In this document: positions 17,875-26,240 of the stretch, piece by piece
Numbering within the stretch: position 1 is the stretch's first letter
How the letters are laid out: every line of letters begins with the position of its first letter
Source of the DNA: Actinomyces oricola
GTDB lineage: Bacteria; Actinomycetota; Actinomycetes; Actinomycetales; Actinomycetaceae
Assembly: GCF_004104015.1 (NCBI RefSeq)
Contig: NZ_RYFV01000022.1
Coordinates: forward strand, 1-58,545
Length of the DNA stretch: 58,545 nucleotides
Direction: 5' to 3'
Notes under the pieces: generated by a model
The model's database searches: none
The model's input: only the letters and a program-made list of their open reading frames with translations
What the model was told of the DNA's origin: nothing
Translations under genes and position numbers: made by a program

Positions 17875-18624
17875 ATGAGCACCCTCCAGATCTCCAACCT
17901 CCACGTCCAGGTCGCCACCAGCGATGGCCCCAAGCCGATCCTCAACGGCGTGGATCTGACCATTGCCTCCGGTGAGGTCCACGCCATTATGGGCCCCAAT
18001 GGTTCAGGTAAGTCCACTCTGGCCTACTCCATCGCCGGTCACCCCGACTATGAGGTCACTGAGGGCGAGGTCTTCCTCGACGGCGTCAATCTTTTGGAGA
18101 TGTCCGTGGACGAGCGCGCCCGTGCCGGCCTCTTCCTGGCCATGCAGTACCCGGTCGAGGTCCCCGGGGTTTCGGTGGCCAATTTCCTGCGCACCGCCAA
18201 GACGGCCCTCGACGGCAAGGCGCCCAAAGTCCGCCAGTGGGTCGGCCAGGTCAACAAGGCCATGGAGAACCTGCGCATGGATCCCGCCTTCGCCCAGCGT
18301 GACGTCAACACCGGCTTCTCCGGAGGGGAGAAGAAGCGCTTCGAGATCCTCCAGATGGAGCTCCTGCGCCCCCGCTTCGCCGTCCTGGACGAGACCGACT
18401 CCGGTCTGGACATTGACGCCCTGCGCGTGGTGGCCGAGGGCGTTAACCGACTCCACGCCGAGTCCGACGCCGGCTTTATGCTCATCACCCACTACACGCG
18501 CATTCTGCGCTACATCAAGCCCGACTTCGTCCACGTCTTCGTCGACGGCCGTGTGGCCGAGGCCGGCGGCCCCGAACTGGCCGACCGCCTCGAGGCCGAG
18601 GGCTACGACCGTTTCCTGGCCTGA
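17875..18624 (+). CDS. sufC: Fe-S assembly ATPase SufC
   Basis: 249 aa ABC ATPase. Walker A is GPNGSGKST, the signature is FSGGEKKRFEIL and Walker B is FAVLDETDSGLDIDAL, the last being diagnostic of SufC. It dimerises upon SufB and SufD and drives the conformational change of the scaffold. ATG at 17875 opens STLQISNLHVQV; a longer frame upstream is a sufD-end read-through. Confidence 0.97.
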   Translation: MSTLQISNLHVQVATSDGPKPILNGVDLTIASGEVHAIMGPNGSGKSTLAYSIAGHPDYEVTEGEVFLDGVNLLEMSVDERARAGLFLAMQYPVEVPGVSVANFLRTAKTALDGKAPKVRQWVGQVNKAMENLRMDPAFAQRDVNTGFSGGEKKRFEILQMELLRPRFAVLDETDSGLDIDALRVVAEGVNRLHAESDAGFMLITHYTRILRYIKPDFVHVFVDGRVAEAGGPELADRLEAEGYDRFLA

Positions 18625-18678
18625 GCGGTCGGCTACGGCGCCCCCACCACCCAATGACCGCCCAGGAGGCAATGTCCC

Positions 18679-20007
18679 ATGACCGGCTCCCATGCCGCGC
18701 CCCTCAGCGCCCAGGAGAAAGCAACTATCCGGGCCGACTTCCCCTACCTGGCGCGTCCGGCCCGCAATGGCGAGGTACTGGCCTACCTGGACTGGGCGGC
18801 CACCAGCCAGAAGCCGCAGGTGGTCCTTGAGGCCGCCGACCGCTTCTACCGCATGAGCAACGGGGCCGCTGGGCGCTCCACCTACCAGATCGCCGATGAG
18901 GCCACCGACGCCCTGGCCGATGCCCGCGATGCCGTGGCCGCCTTCGTGGGGGCGCGCGGCAGCCAGCTCGTCTTCACGAAGAACGCCACCGAGGCCATTA
19001 ATCTGGTGGCCCTGGCCATGAGCCACGCCAGTGCCGGGCGCCCCGCCTCTCGCGGGGGCGCACCGGCCGACGACGCCGACCCGGCGCGCCGCCTGGTCAT
19101 CGGTGAAGGCGATGAGGTTGTGGTCACTCGCGCCGAGCACCACGCCAACCTCGTGCCATGGCAGGAGTTGTGCGCGCGCACCGGCGCTTCCCTGCGCTGG
19201 CTGGACCTCACCGCCGACGGGCGCATTGACCCGGCCACAACCCGGGTTATCACCGAGCGCACCCGCGTGCTGGCCTTGGGGCACGCGGGGAACGTCACCG
19301 GGGCCCTGGCCCCCCTGGAGCAGATCCTGCCGGCCGCGCGCGCCGTGGGCGCCCTGATTCTCCTGGACACTTGCCAGTCGGCGGCGCACCTGCCCCTGGA
19401 TTTCGCGGCACTCAGCGCTGCCGGGGTGGACGCCATGGTGCTCTCCAGCCACAAGATGCTCGGCCCCACTGGCATTGGGGCGCTGGTGGCCACCGACGAG
19501 TTATTGACGGCCATGCCGCCGGTACTCACCGGGGGCTCGATGATTGAGGAGGTCACTATGGAGGCCTCCACCTATATGGCCCCTCCAGCCCGCTTCGAGG
19601 CCGGCAGCCAACCCTTAGCGCAGGCCGTCGGCTGGCAGGCGGCCGTGGACTACCTGGGGGCGATTGGCATGGACCGCCTTGACGCCACCGAGCAGCTCCT
19701 AACGGAGCGACTTCTGGCGGGGGTCGACCAGGTGCCCGGCCTCAAACTGCTGGGGCCGGCCGAGAGCCGCGACCGGCTCGGGGTCCTGGCCTTCACCATT
19801 GAGGGCGTCCACCCGCACGATGTCGGCCAGGTGCTCGACGCCGCGGGCGTCGCGGTGCGCACCGGCCACCATTGCGCGCAGCCGATCCACGCCCATTTCG
19901 GCGTGCACGCCTCCTCCCGCGTATCCTTCGGACCCTGTACCACCGCCGCGGAGATTGACCGTTTTCTGGAGGCGGCCTCGGCGGTGCACCGCTATTTCAA
20001 GAGGTGA
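18679..20007 (+). CDS. sufS: Cysteine desulfurase SufS
   Basis: 442 aa class-V PLP enzyme. The PLP-binding Lys is in VLSSHKMLGPTGIGAL, the cofactor His in TRAEHHANLVPW and the persulfide Cys in RTGHHCAQP near residue 396. It removes sulfur from cysteine and hands it to SufU. An insertion of about 20 residues (GRPASRGGAPADDADPARR) precedes the EGDEVVVT strand. RBS AGGAGG lies nine bases before the ATG. Confidence 0.96.
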   Translation: MTGSHAAPLSAQEKATIRADFPYLARPARNGEVLAYLDWAATSQKPQVVLEAADRFYRMSNGAAGRSTYQIADEATDALADARDAVAAFVGARGSQLVFTKNATEAINLVALAMSHASAGRPASRGGAPADDADPARRLVIGEGDEVVVTRAEHHANLVPWQELCARTGASLRWLDLTADGRIDPATTRVITERTRVLALGHAGNVTGALAPLEQILPAARAVGALILLDTCQSAAHLPLDFAALSAAGVDAMVLSSHKMLGPTGIGALVATDELLTAMPPVLTGGSMIEEVTMEASTYMAPPARFEAGSQPLAQAVGWQAAVDYLGAIGMDRLDATEQLLTERLLAGVDQVPGLKLLGPAESRDRLGVLAFTIEGVHPHDVGQVLDAAGVAVRTGHHCAQPIHAHFGVHASSRVSFGPCTTAAEIDRFLEAASAVHRYFKR

Positions 20008-20009
20008 CT

Positions 20010-20480
20010 ATGAACGAACTCGACCAGCTGTACCAGCAGGTCATTCTCGACCATTCGCACGAGCGCCACGGGGAGGGTCTGCCCGAGGCCCCCGACGCCA
20101 CCAGCCACCAAGTCAACCCCACCTGCGGGGACGAAGTGGACTTGGCCGTGCGCGTCGAGGGCGGGCGCATTGTCGCCCTGGGCTGGGAGGGGCAGGGGTG
20201 CTCCATCTCCCAGGCCTCCATTTCTGTCCTGCACGACCTGGTTGACGGCGCCGATCTGGCCACTGTCGCCCGCCTAGCCGAGGACTTCGACCTGCTCATG
20301 CACTCCCGGGGCAGGGGAGTAGACGATGCGGTGCGCGATGAACTGGAGGACGCCGCCGCTTTCGAGGGCGTCTCTAAGTACCCCAACCGTGTCAAGTGCG
20401 CCCTGCTGGGCTGGATGGCCCTGAAGGACGCCCTGGCCAAATCCGGCGTCGCCCTGCCCCAGCCTGCGGGCGCCCGGTGA
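20010..20480 (+). CDS. sufU: Sulfur-transfer protein SufU
   Basis: 156 aa. The three Zn-binding cysteines are in NPTCGDEVDL, GQGCSISQAS and RVKCALLGW, the arrangement of SufU rather than classic IscU. SufU accepts the persulfide from SufS. The ATG at 20010 has AAGAGG six bases upstream; a GTG at 20004 overlapping the sufS stop is an alternative that adds two residues. Confidence 0.95.
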   Translation: MNELDQLYQQVILDHSHERHGEGLPEAPDATSHQVNPTCGDEVDLAVRVEGGRIVALGWEGQGCSISQASISVLHDLVDGADLATVARLAEDFDLLMHSRGRGVDDAVRDELEDAAAFEGVSKYPNRVKCALLGWMALKDALAKSGVALPQPAGAR

Positions 20481-20523
20481 CCGGAACCAAACCACACGTC
20501 CCGCCTAACCCGAGGAGCCACCA

Positions 20524-20928
20524 ATGAGTCAGACACCAGCACCAGACCCGATGGCCTCCAGTCCCAGTGCGCCATCCAACCCCATGGCCGCCCAGCACGC
20601 CCCTGCCCTGCCCGCCGACCCTGCGGACGTGGCGGTCGTGGAGGAGGCACTGCGCGACGTCATTGACCCCGAACTGGGGATCAACGTTGTTGACCTGGGG
20701 CTCCTTTACGGGGTGTCCATTGAGGCCGACGGGACTGTGGTGCTCGACATGACCCTGACCACCGCCGCCTGCCCGCTGACCGATGTCATTGAGGAACAGG
20801 CCCAGCAGGTCCTCAGTCGGATCACCGACAAGGTGCGCATCCAATGGGTGTGGCTACCGCCATGGGGCCCGGACAAGATCACCCCTGAGGGCCGTGAGCA
20901 ACTGCGCGCCCTGGGCTTCAACGTCTAA
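20524..20928 (+). CDS. sufT: SufT-like DUF59/MIP18 Fe-S maturation protein
   Basis: 134 aa. DUF59 motifs are clear: ALRDVIDPELGINVVDLGLL, then LTTAACPLTDVIEEQ with the conserved Cys, and VWLPPWGPDKITPEGREQL. The N-terminal 30 residues are a Pro/Ala-rich tail. Proteins of this type support late steps of Fe-S protein maturation and often end suf operons. The gene is followed at once by the strong hairpin that closes the operon. Confidence 0.9.
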   Translation: MSQTPAPDPMASSPSAPSNPMAAQHAPALPADPADVAVVEEALRDVIDPELGINVVDLGLLYGVSIEADGTVVLDMTLTTAACPLTDVIEEQAQQVLSRITDKVRIQWVWLPPWGPDKITPEGREQLRALGFNV

Positions 20929-20938
20929 CCCCCGTCCC

Positions 20939-21000
20939 CTCCAACAAAATCCTCACAGCAGGGCATCCACGGACGCTGTGCTGTGAGGATTTTGTTGGAG
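20939..21000. terminator. 22-bp-arm inverted repeat, bidirectional terminator
   Basis: Bases 20939-20960 and 20979-21000 are perfect reverse complements (arms start CTCCAACAAAATCC and end GGATTTTGTTGGAG) around an 18-base centre that itself nearly pairs (GCATCC / GGACGC). It lies between the converging suf operon and the flavodoxin gene. The A/T-rich outer stem supplies a T-rich stretch in both directions, as in an intrinsic terminator. The arms are unusually long, so a small mobile repeat is an alternative. Confidence 0.8.
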
Positions 21001-21052
21001 GGTGGCCGGTGGAAGGGAGTCCGGTGGAAGGGGTGGCCGGTGGGGAGGGCGG

Positions 21053-21538
21053 TCAGGCGGTGGTGAGCGCACGGCCCCAGGCACGGGCCTGCTCGGTCTC
21101 GCCGTCGGCCGGGCCCTGGTCGGTGACCAGAAAGCTGCGCACAGAGGTAACGGTTCCGGGACTCCGCCTGCCCAAGGCCCTGGCAATCCGCTTCGCCGCC
21201 GAACCGGAGATCCACGACCGTGAGGTGACTGTGTCGAGAGCGGCCACACGCACACCTTGCGAGATGGTCGCGGTCTCCAGCCACTCGCGAATGCCGGACT
21301 CGGCGCCAGCACCACCTCTAGCCCGGGCTGAGCGCCTGGACGCCGGAGTCGGCAGGCCCCGGTTGTGGGTGGGGGCAGCCAGAACGAGCAGGGAGATGTC
21401 ATCGGGAATGACCGTCTGCGCCCGGGCGGCCGGGATGACGTCGGCCTGAGCACCACCCTGCCGCAGGCCGGCGGCAACCTCCTCGACCAGGGCGGCGGTG
21501 GCTCCGAAACAGGACTCCACGATCAGCAGTGCTTTCAC
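21053..21538 (-). CDS. Flavodoxin-like protein
   Basis: 161 aa. It begins MKALLIVESCFGATAALVEEVA, where the FMN phosphate loop of flavodoxins (usually T/S-x-T-G-x-T) is replaced by SCFGAT, and continues with LLVLAAPTHNRGLP, the second flavin loop. An Arg/Gly-rich insert follows. The fold is convincing; whether FMN is bound is less certain. It has a GTG start with AAGGAG eight bases upstream. A promoter with MerR-type geometry lies 90 bases upstream, and a MerR gene is next to it. Confidence 0.82.
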   Translation of the reverse strand: MKALLIVESCFGATAALVEEVAAGLRQGGAQADVIPAARAQTVIPDDISLLVLAAPTHNRGLPTPASRRSARARGGAGAESGIREWLETATISQGVRVAALDTVTSRSWISGSAAKRIARALGRRSPGTVTSVRSFLVTDQGPADGETEQARAWGRALTTA

Positions 21539-21630
21539 GGCTATCTCCTTCCAGGTGCGTCCGGCGCGCGGACAGCGGCGCGTTTAATGCGTGGCGGATG
21601 ACCGGGGCCCGGGGCCCGTACCCGCATCCC

Positions 21631-21661
21631 ATTTTCAGGTGTGACGCCGCGTCACAGGCAA
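21631..21661 (-). promoter_or_regulatory. MerR-type promoter of the flavodoxin gene
   Basis: On the minus strand TTGCCT (21656-21661) and GAAAAT (21631-21636) are separated by 19 bases. The spacer carries a perfect 8-1-8 dyad, TGTGACGC-g-GCGTCACA (21640-21656 as plus-strand coordinates). A 19-bp spacer holding a dyad is the hallmark of promoters activated by MerR proteins through DNA distortion. The boxes match consensus at 4 of 6 positions each. Confidence 0.6.
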
Positions 21662-21713
21662 GGAAGAGCCGTTGGGGCCGAGCACCGCAGGCCCGTGCCC
21701 GCTGGGCCCCGCA

Positions 21714-22670
21714 TTACTCCGCCTTGCTCCACCGGTCAATGGCCTCCAAGAGCCGCCTTTCCATTGCCGCACCCAGGCGAGCATCGAAGGGCTCAACCCT
21801 GGAGGCGAGGCGGAAGAAAGAGCGCACCGCCTCCTTGTCCACGCTGCGGGCCAGGGCCCTGAGCCGCTCCGGTCTCAGCACGGTCTCAATGCGCCGAACA
21901 TTGACATCGGCACGCTCCCCGACCTGCTCGTCGGACAAGGCGGAGGCGTCCTGCCCATAGGCCTCCAAGATGGAGGCGTCATTCTCCGGCTGCGGATCGA
22001 AGAAGAGGAACTCGGCCTCGGCCGGCATCTGGCCCCGATAGCAGGCCAAGTCGGTGACATCGCGCTCGCGGCGCACGGCGGCGCGGGTGTGCTCGTCGGG
22101 AGCAGCGGCTTCAAGGCGGTCGAAGAAAACCACCATGCGCGTGGGCATGGGGGAGACCGTCAAGCCCTCACGGGCGCGCTCCAACAGCGCCACGAGCATG
22201 TCGCGCTGGCGGGCGGTGTCGGCCAGGTGCTTCTCAACCGCTTTCAGGGCCCCTGCCAGATCGACGGCAACACGGTCCCGCTTCCCATCGCGGCAGGCGC
22301 CGTCGGTGCTTTCACGGTTCTCGTCCCCGCCGCCGTCACCGCTGTTGTCGCTGTTGTTGCTGTTGTTGCTGTCGGCGTGCCGATCACTGGAGGTGGCCGC
22401 CGGCGAGTCAGCCGCGTCGGCGCTGCTCCTGCCGCTGACCGCCGGTTCTGCGGGAGCCCTGGCGTCAGCGTCGAGGATGCGTGCGATTGAACCTAGCGGC
22501 ACCCCGGCCTGGACCAGCCAGCGGATGCGCGAGAGCCGTGCCACATGGGTTAGCTCGTAGTCTCGCCAGCCTCCCCGCACCGGGGGCACCGGCAGAAGTC
22601 CCAGGGAGTGGTAGTAGCGCACGGTGCGCACCGTGGTTCCAGTCAGCTCAGCGATCTCGGCGACGCGCAT
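21714..22670 (-). CDS. MerR family transcriptional regulator
   Basis: 318 aa from ATG at 22670. The MerR helix-turn-helix and wing occupy residues 1-70 (MRVAEIAELTGTTVRTVRYY then HSLGLLPVP). A Ser/Asn/Asp/Gly-rich linker of about 40 residues, coded by a triplet-like repeat, follows; then a helical region (residues 130-318) with no Cys-rich metal site, so it is not a typical metal sensor. The upstream frame adds 27 basic residues and is less likely. It should regulate the downstream flavodoxin gene, whose promoter fits MerR control. The RBS is weak. Confidence 0.88.
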   Translation of the reverse strand: MRVAEIAELTGTTVRTVRYYHSLGLLPVPPVRGGWRDYELTHVARLSRIRWLVQAGVPLGSIARILDADARAPAEPAVSGRSSADAADSPAATSSDRHADSNNSNNSDNSGDGGGDENRESTDGACRDGKRDRVAVDLAGALKAVEKHLADTARQRDMLVALLERAREGLTVSPMPTRMVVFFDRLEAAAPDEHTRAAVRRERDVTDLACYRGQMPAEAEFLFFDPQPENDASILEAYGQDASALSDEQVGERADVNVRRIETVLRPERLRALARSVDKEAVRSFFRLASRVEPFDARLGAAMERRLLEAIDRWSKAE

Positions 22671-22781
22671 GGACGCAGTCTCACACAATGGTGCAGGCCT
22701 ACGACGGCGCAGGCGTATGGTCCTGAGCCATGTCGGACGCATAGGCGCCACACCGTGCGCACCAAGAGTTGCGCACCACCT

Positions 22782-23183
22782 CTAGAGCACGTCTTCCGGC
22801 GAGCCCAGAATGGCCGCCCGGAGTACGCGCCCATGACAGTGAATGCGATCCTTGGCCGCGACCAGCAGTGTGACCCGGCCCGCGAGCGCCTCAGCGCGCA
22901 GGCGCCCCACGGCGCCAGCCGCCTCCGGGTCGCCGTCCAGTTCGGCCCGGTAGGCCGCCGCGAACTCCTCCCAGGACAGATCCCCGGCATGGAAGGCTCG
23001 GCGCAGGGCGGTCGACGGCGTCGCATCCTTGGCCCACTCGTCCAGGGCGGCACGTTCTTTGCTCACGCCCCGGGGCCACAGCCTATCCACCAGGACCCGC
23101 CTGCCGTCCTGCGCATTGGGCTCATCCCGGACGCCCTTGATAACAACGTTCTCAGGATCGGGCAGCTTCTCAGGCGCGTTCAT
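22782..23183 (-). CDS. DUF488 family protein
   Basis: 133 aa from ATG at 23183. The family signature RRVLVDRLWPRGVSKERAAL and DEWAKDATPS is followed by LSWEEFAAAYRAEL and LLVAAKDRIHCHGRVL. DUF488 (YeaO-like) proteins are small cytosolic proteins of unknown biochemical role. It may be transcribed with the MerR gene downstream, 111 bases away. A start 12 codons earlier is possible but lacks the conserved context. Confidence 0.88.
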   Translation of the reverse strand: MNAPEKLPDPENVVIKGVRDEPNAQDGRRVLVDRLWPRGVSKERAALDEWAKDATPSTALRRAFHAGDLSWEEFAAAYRAELDGDPEAAGAVGRLRAEALAGRVTLLVAAKDRIHCHGRVLRAAILGSPEDVL

Positions 23184-23244
23184 AGCCACTACGGTAGACA
23201 CCCGCCCGCCTAAGCGCATCGGCGGCGCCGACGATCACGCGACC

Positions 23245-23280
23245 GGCCCTGCCCGCGCCGGCGGCCCTGCCTGTGCCGGC
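23245..23280 (+). repeat. 18-bp tandem repeat in divergent promoter region
   Basis: GGCCCTGCCCGCGCCGGC (23245-23262) is directly followed by GGCCCTGCCTGTGCCGGC (23263-23280), differing at two bases. It lies between the divergent DUF488 and pyrD genes. I see no clear promoter boxes within the 161-base gap. Confidence 0.75.
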
Positions 23281-23344
23281 GGGCGAGAGGATCGGCGGCC
23301 CCGCCCGGGGCCGAGCGGTGGGTTTTCGCGGGTAGTCTGGACCC

Positions 23345-24391
23345 GTGCTCTACGACCTGCTGTACAAGACCGTCCTGACGCGTATTGACCCCGAGGTGAT
23401 CCACGACGTGTGCATGGACGCCATTGAGGTGACCAGCAAGGTCCCGATCCTGCGCGACGCGGTCCGCCAGGCCTGGGGGAGGCGCCCCGTCTTCCCGGTG
23501 CCCAGTGCCAACCAGGGCGGTCCTTTCGCCCGCCCGGTGCCTGGGCTTCTAGGGCTGGCCGCCGGCATGGACAAGGAGGGCAAGGCCATCGAGGGCCTGG
23601 ATATGCTCGGCTTCGGCTTCATCGAGGTCGGCACCTTCACGGCCCAGGCTCAGGACGGCAACGACAAGCCGCGCATGTGGCGCTACCCGCGCACCCGCGC
23701 TGTGCGCAACTCCATGGGCTTTAACAACTCCGGGGCCGACGAGGCCGCCCGCCGCCTGCGCCGCCTGCGTTCGACCAAACGGGGTCGCAGCATCGTTGTG
23801 GGCGTCAACATTGGCAAGACCAGGACCACGCCCCTGGACGACGCCGTGGCGGACTACCGCTATTCCGCTTCCAAGGTGGCCCGTTGGGCCGACTACCTGG
23901 TTGTCAATGTCTCCAGTCCCAACACCCCGGGCCTGCGCAGCCTCCAGAACGTCGAGGCCCTGCGCCCCGTTCTCGCCGCCGTACGACAGGCCGCCGACGA
24001 GGCCGCATACCGTCACGTCCCCCTTCTGGTCAAGATCGCCCCCGATCTGGCTGACGAGGATATTGACGCCGTCGCGGACCTGGTGCTGAGCATGGGACTG
24101 GACGGGGTGGTTGCCACCAACACCACCATTGACCACGACCTGGGGGAGGGGGGACTGTCCGGGGCGCCCTTGCTGCCGCGTTCCCTGGAGGTGGTGCGCC
24201 GCCTGCGCGCCCGCCTGGGGGAGGAGCCGACCATTATTGGCGTGGGCGGCATTAGCTCGATTATGGACGCCGAACTCATGCTGGACGCCGGGGCGAACCT
24301 GCTCCAGGCCTACACCGCGTTCATCTACAACGGCCCGGCCTGGCCCGGGCGGCTCAACCGGGCCCTGGCCACCATCCGCCCACCGCGCTGA
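23345..24391 (+). CDS. pyrD: Dihydroorotate dehydrogenase (quinone), class 2
   Basis: 348 aa from GTG at 23345. Class 2 marks are the amphipathic N-terminal helix for the membrane (LYDLLYKTVLTRIDPEVIHD), GLAAGMDKEGKAIEGL, and the catalytic Ser in VNVSSPNTPGLRSLQ. FMN-binding motifs KIAPDLADEDIDAVAD, TNTTIDHD and IIGVGGISS follow in order. It oxidises dihydroorotate to orotate, passing electrons to quinone. It is a stand-alone gene with a terminator hairpin 40 bases after its stop. Confidence 0.96.
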   Translation: MLYDLLYKTVLTRIDPEVIHDVCMDAIEVTSKVPILRDAVRQAWGRRPVFPVPSANQGGPFARPVPGLLGLAAGMDKEGKAIEGLDMLGFGFIEVGTFTAQAQDGNDKPRMWRYPRTRAVRNSMGFNNSGADEAARRLRRLRSTKRGRSIVVGVNIGKTRTTPLDDAVADYRYSASKVARWADYLVVNVSSPNTPGLRSLQNVEALRPVLAAVRQAADEAAYRHVPLLVKIAPDLADEDIDAVADLVLSMGLDGVVATNTTIDHDLGEGGLSGAPLLPRSLEVVRRLRARLGEEPTIIGVGGISSIMDAELMLDAGANLLQAYTAFIYNGPAWPGRLNRALATIRPPR

Positions 24392-24431
24392 GCGGGGCCG
24401 CCCAGAGCCGGCTACTTACGGCGGAGGACCC

Positions 24432-24456
24432 GGGCCGGCCCATTGTGGGCCGGCCC
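24432..24456. terminator. Bidirectional terminator pyrD / aldo-keto reductase
   Basis: GGGCCGGCCCA (24432-24442), loop TTG, then TGGGCCGGCCC (24446-24456): perfect 11-bp arms between two converging genes. There is no U tract, as often in high-GC actinobacteria. Confidence 0.75.
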
Positions 24457-24462
24457 AGCGCC

Positions 24463-25470
24463 TCAGGCGGGCCGTTTCTCCGGGGAGACCGTTTTAGCCG
24501 GGTCGCGCTCAATGACCCCGGCCAAGGCGGCATCGATGGCCTGAAGGACGTCGGCGTCCAGTTCCACGCCGGAGGCCTTGACCGTCTCCTCCAACTGTTC
24601 GGGGCGTGAGGCGCCCACAATGGCCGCCGAGACGTCCCGGTTCTGCAGCACCCAGGCGATGGCCAGCTGAGGCATGGTGAGACCCGCCTGCTCGGCCACG
24701 GGACGCAGCTTCTGGACGGCGGTGAGGACGTCCGCGCGCATCCAGCGCGAGATCATCTTCTGCCCGCCTTTGTCGTCGGTGGCGCGCGAACCGGCCGGCG
24801 GCTCCTTGTCCGGCAGGTACTTGCCCGACAGAACACCCTGGGCCATGGGCGACCACACGATCTGCCCCAGGCCCAGTTCCCGGCTGGTGGGCACGACCTT
24901 GTCCTCAATGACACGCCACAGGGCCGAGTACTGGGGCTGGTTGGACACTAAACGGAATCCCATCTGGACGGCCAACTCGGCGCCGGCGCGGATCTGCTCG
25001 GCCGTCCACTCCGAGACGCCAATGTAGAGAGCCTTGCCGGAGCGCACCACATCGGCGAAAGCCTGCATGGTCTCCTCCAGCGGGGTCTCATAGTCGTAGC
25101 GGTGCGCCTGATAGAGGTCCACGTACTCCAGGCCCAGGCGGCGCAGTGAGCCGTCAATGCCCTCCATAATGTGCTTGCGCGACAGGCCCGCATCGTTGGG
25201 GCCCTTGGGGCCAATGGGCCAGTAGACCTTGGTGAAGATCTCCAGGGACTCGCGACGCTGGCCCGCCAACGCCCGGCCCAGCACCTCTTCCGCGGCGGTG
25301 TCGGCGTAGACGTCAGCGGTGTCGAAGCTGGTAATGCCCAGGTCCAGGGCGCGGTGCACGCAGGCCAGGGCGGTGTCGGTCTCCACCTGGGAGCCGTGCG
25401 TGAGCCAGTTTCCGTACGTAATCTCCGTGATCTTCAATCCAGATGAGCCAAGACGCCGGTAAGCAACCAT
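24463..25470 (-). CDS. Aldo/keto reductase, Kv-beta-like
   Basis: 335 aa TIM-barrel NADPH oxidoreductase. The catalytic tetrad is present: Asp and Tyr in SFDTADVYAD, Lys in EIFTKVYW and His in YQAHRYDYE. The C-terminal cofactor region VGASRPEQLEE is conserved. The sequence resembles the voltage-gated potassium channel beta subunit/YghZ-like group (AKR family 6/14) that reduces aldehydes. ATG at 25470 opens MVAYRRLGSSGLKITEI; the longer frame adds an unlikely leader. Substrate unknown. Confidence 0.93.
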   Translation of the reverse strand: MVAYRRLGSSGLKITEITYGNWLTHGSQVETDTALACVHRALDLGITSFDTADVYADTAAEEVLGRALAGQRRESLEIFTKVYWPIGPKGPNDAGLSRKHIMEGIDGSLRRLGLEYVDLYQAHRYDYETPLEETMQAFADVVRSGKALYIGVSEWTAEQIRAGAELAVQMGFRLVSNQPQYSALWRVIEDKVVPTSRELGLGQIVWSPMAQGVLSGKYLPDKEPPAGSRATDDKGGQKMISRWMRADVLTAVQKLRPVAEQAGLTMPQLAIAWVLQNRDVSAAIVGASRPEQLEETVKASGVELDADVLQAIDAALAGVIERDPAKTVSPEKRPA

Positions 25471-25599
25471 GGCACCAGAGTAGAAGACTGGGCGGCAGGG
25501 GAACAGCATGAGCCCTGGGGCCCTCGGGGCCGCGCAGCTTGCGCGGGCCCGCTGCCCAGGAGCGGATCACCACCTGTTGGCGGTGGCTGCTGCAGGCTC

Positions 25600-26199
25600 C
25601 TAGGAGGGGTACTCGCGGCGCCCCACCTGGGGGGCGGGCTGGCGAAGACGGCGTATGTTGAAGCAGCGGCCGAAGATGTACCAGAAGATCAGGCCCTGCT
25701 TGGCGAGCTTGTCCTGACCGAACTTGGCCCGTAGGCGCTTGCGCAGCGTGAGCCAGCAGATGATCGTGTCAATGATCGAGGCGAAGAACAGCAGGTAGAT
25801 AATGAGCGTCCCAGTCAGGGTCACCGTTGCGGTACGGGATTGCAGGGTGAAGGTCAGCACGAGGAGTACTACCACCAGGGGCATGAAGGTCTCGCCCAGC
25901 GAGTAGCGGGCGTCGATGTAGTCGCGGATGTAGCGCTTGATGGGGCCTTTGTCCCGTGCCGGCAGGTAACGCTCCTCGCCGGTGGCCATGGCGCGGCGCT
26001 GGTTCTCCCAGGCCTCATTGCGTTTGGCGGCTGCTTCTCTCTTGGCGGCCTTGCGGTCGGCGGGCACCACCGGGTGCAGCTTGCGGGCTTGGGCGACTTT
26101 ACGCTTGGGGGTGGGGCGCCCCTTGCCACCGACTTTGGTGGGGGGCGTTGGCGCGGCCTGGGGCTCCGGGGCTTTGTCGCGCTTCTTGAACAGTCTCAC
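25600..26199 (-). CDS. DUF3043 membrane protein
   Basis: 199 aa from GTG at 26199. Residues 1-75 are basic and Pro/Lys/Ala-rich. PARDKGPIKRYIRDYIDARYS is the family hallmark. Two membrane helices (residues about 105-125 and 130-150) and a basic C-terminus follow. DUF3043 is an actinobacterial family of unknown function, commonly divergent from an M20 dipeptidase as here. Confidence 0.9.
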   Translation of the reverse strand: MRLFKKRDKAPEPQAAPTPPTKVGGKGRPTPKRKVAQARKLHPVVPADRKAAKREAAAKRNEAWENQRRAMATGEERYLPARDKGPIKRYIRDYIDARYSLGETFMPLVVVLLVLTFTLQSRTATVTLTGTLIIYLLFFASIIDTIICWLTLRKRLRAKFGQDKLAKQGLIFWYIFGRCFNIRRLRQPAPQVGRREYPS

Positions 26200-26240
26200 G
26201 CAGCACAGGGTACCGGCTCTCCCGCGCTACGCTGAAAACC

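Noticed and set aside
18004-19452. 482-codon antisense frame over sufC and sufS
   Set aside because: Mirror of two complete suf genes; no RBS and no family.
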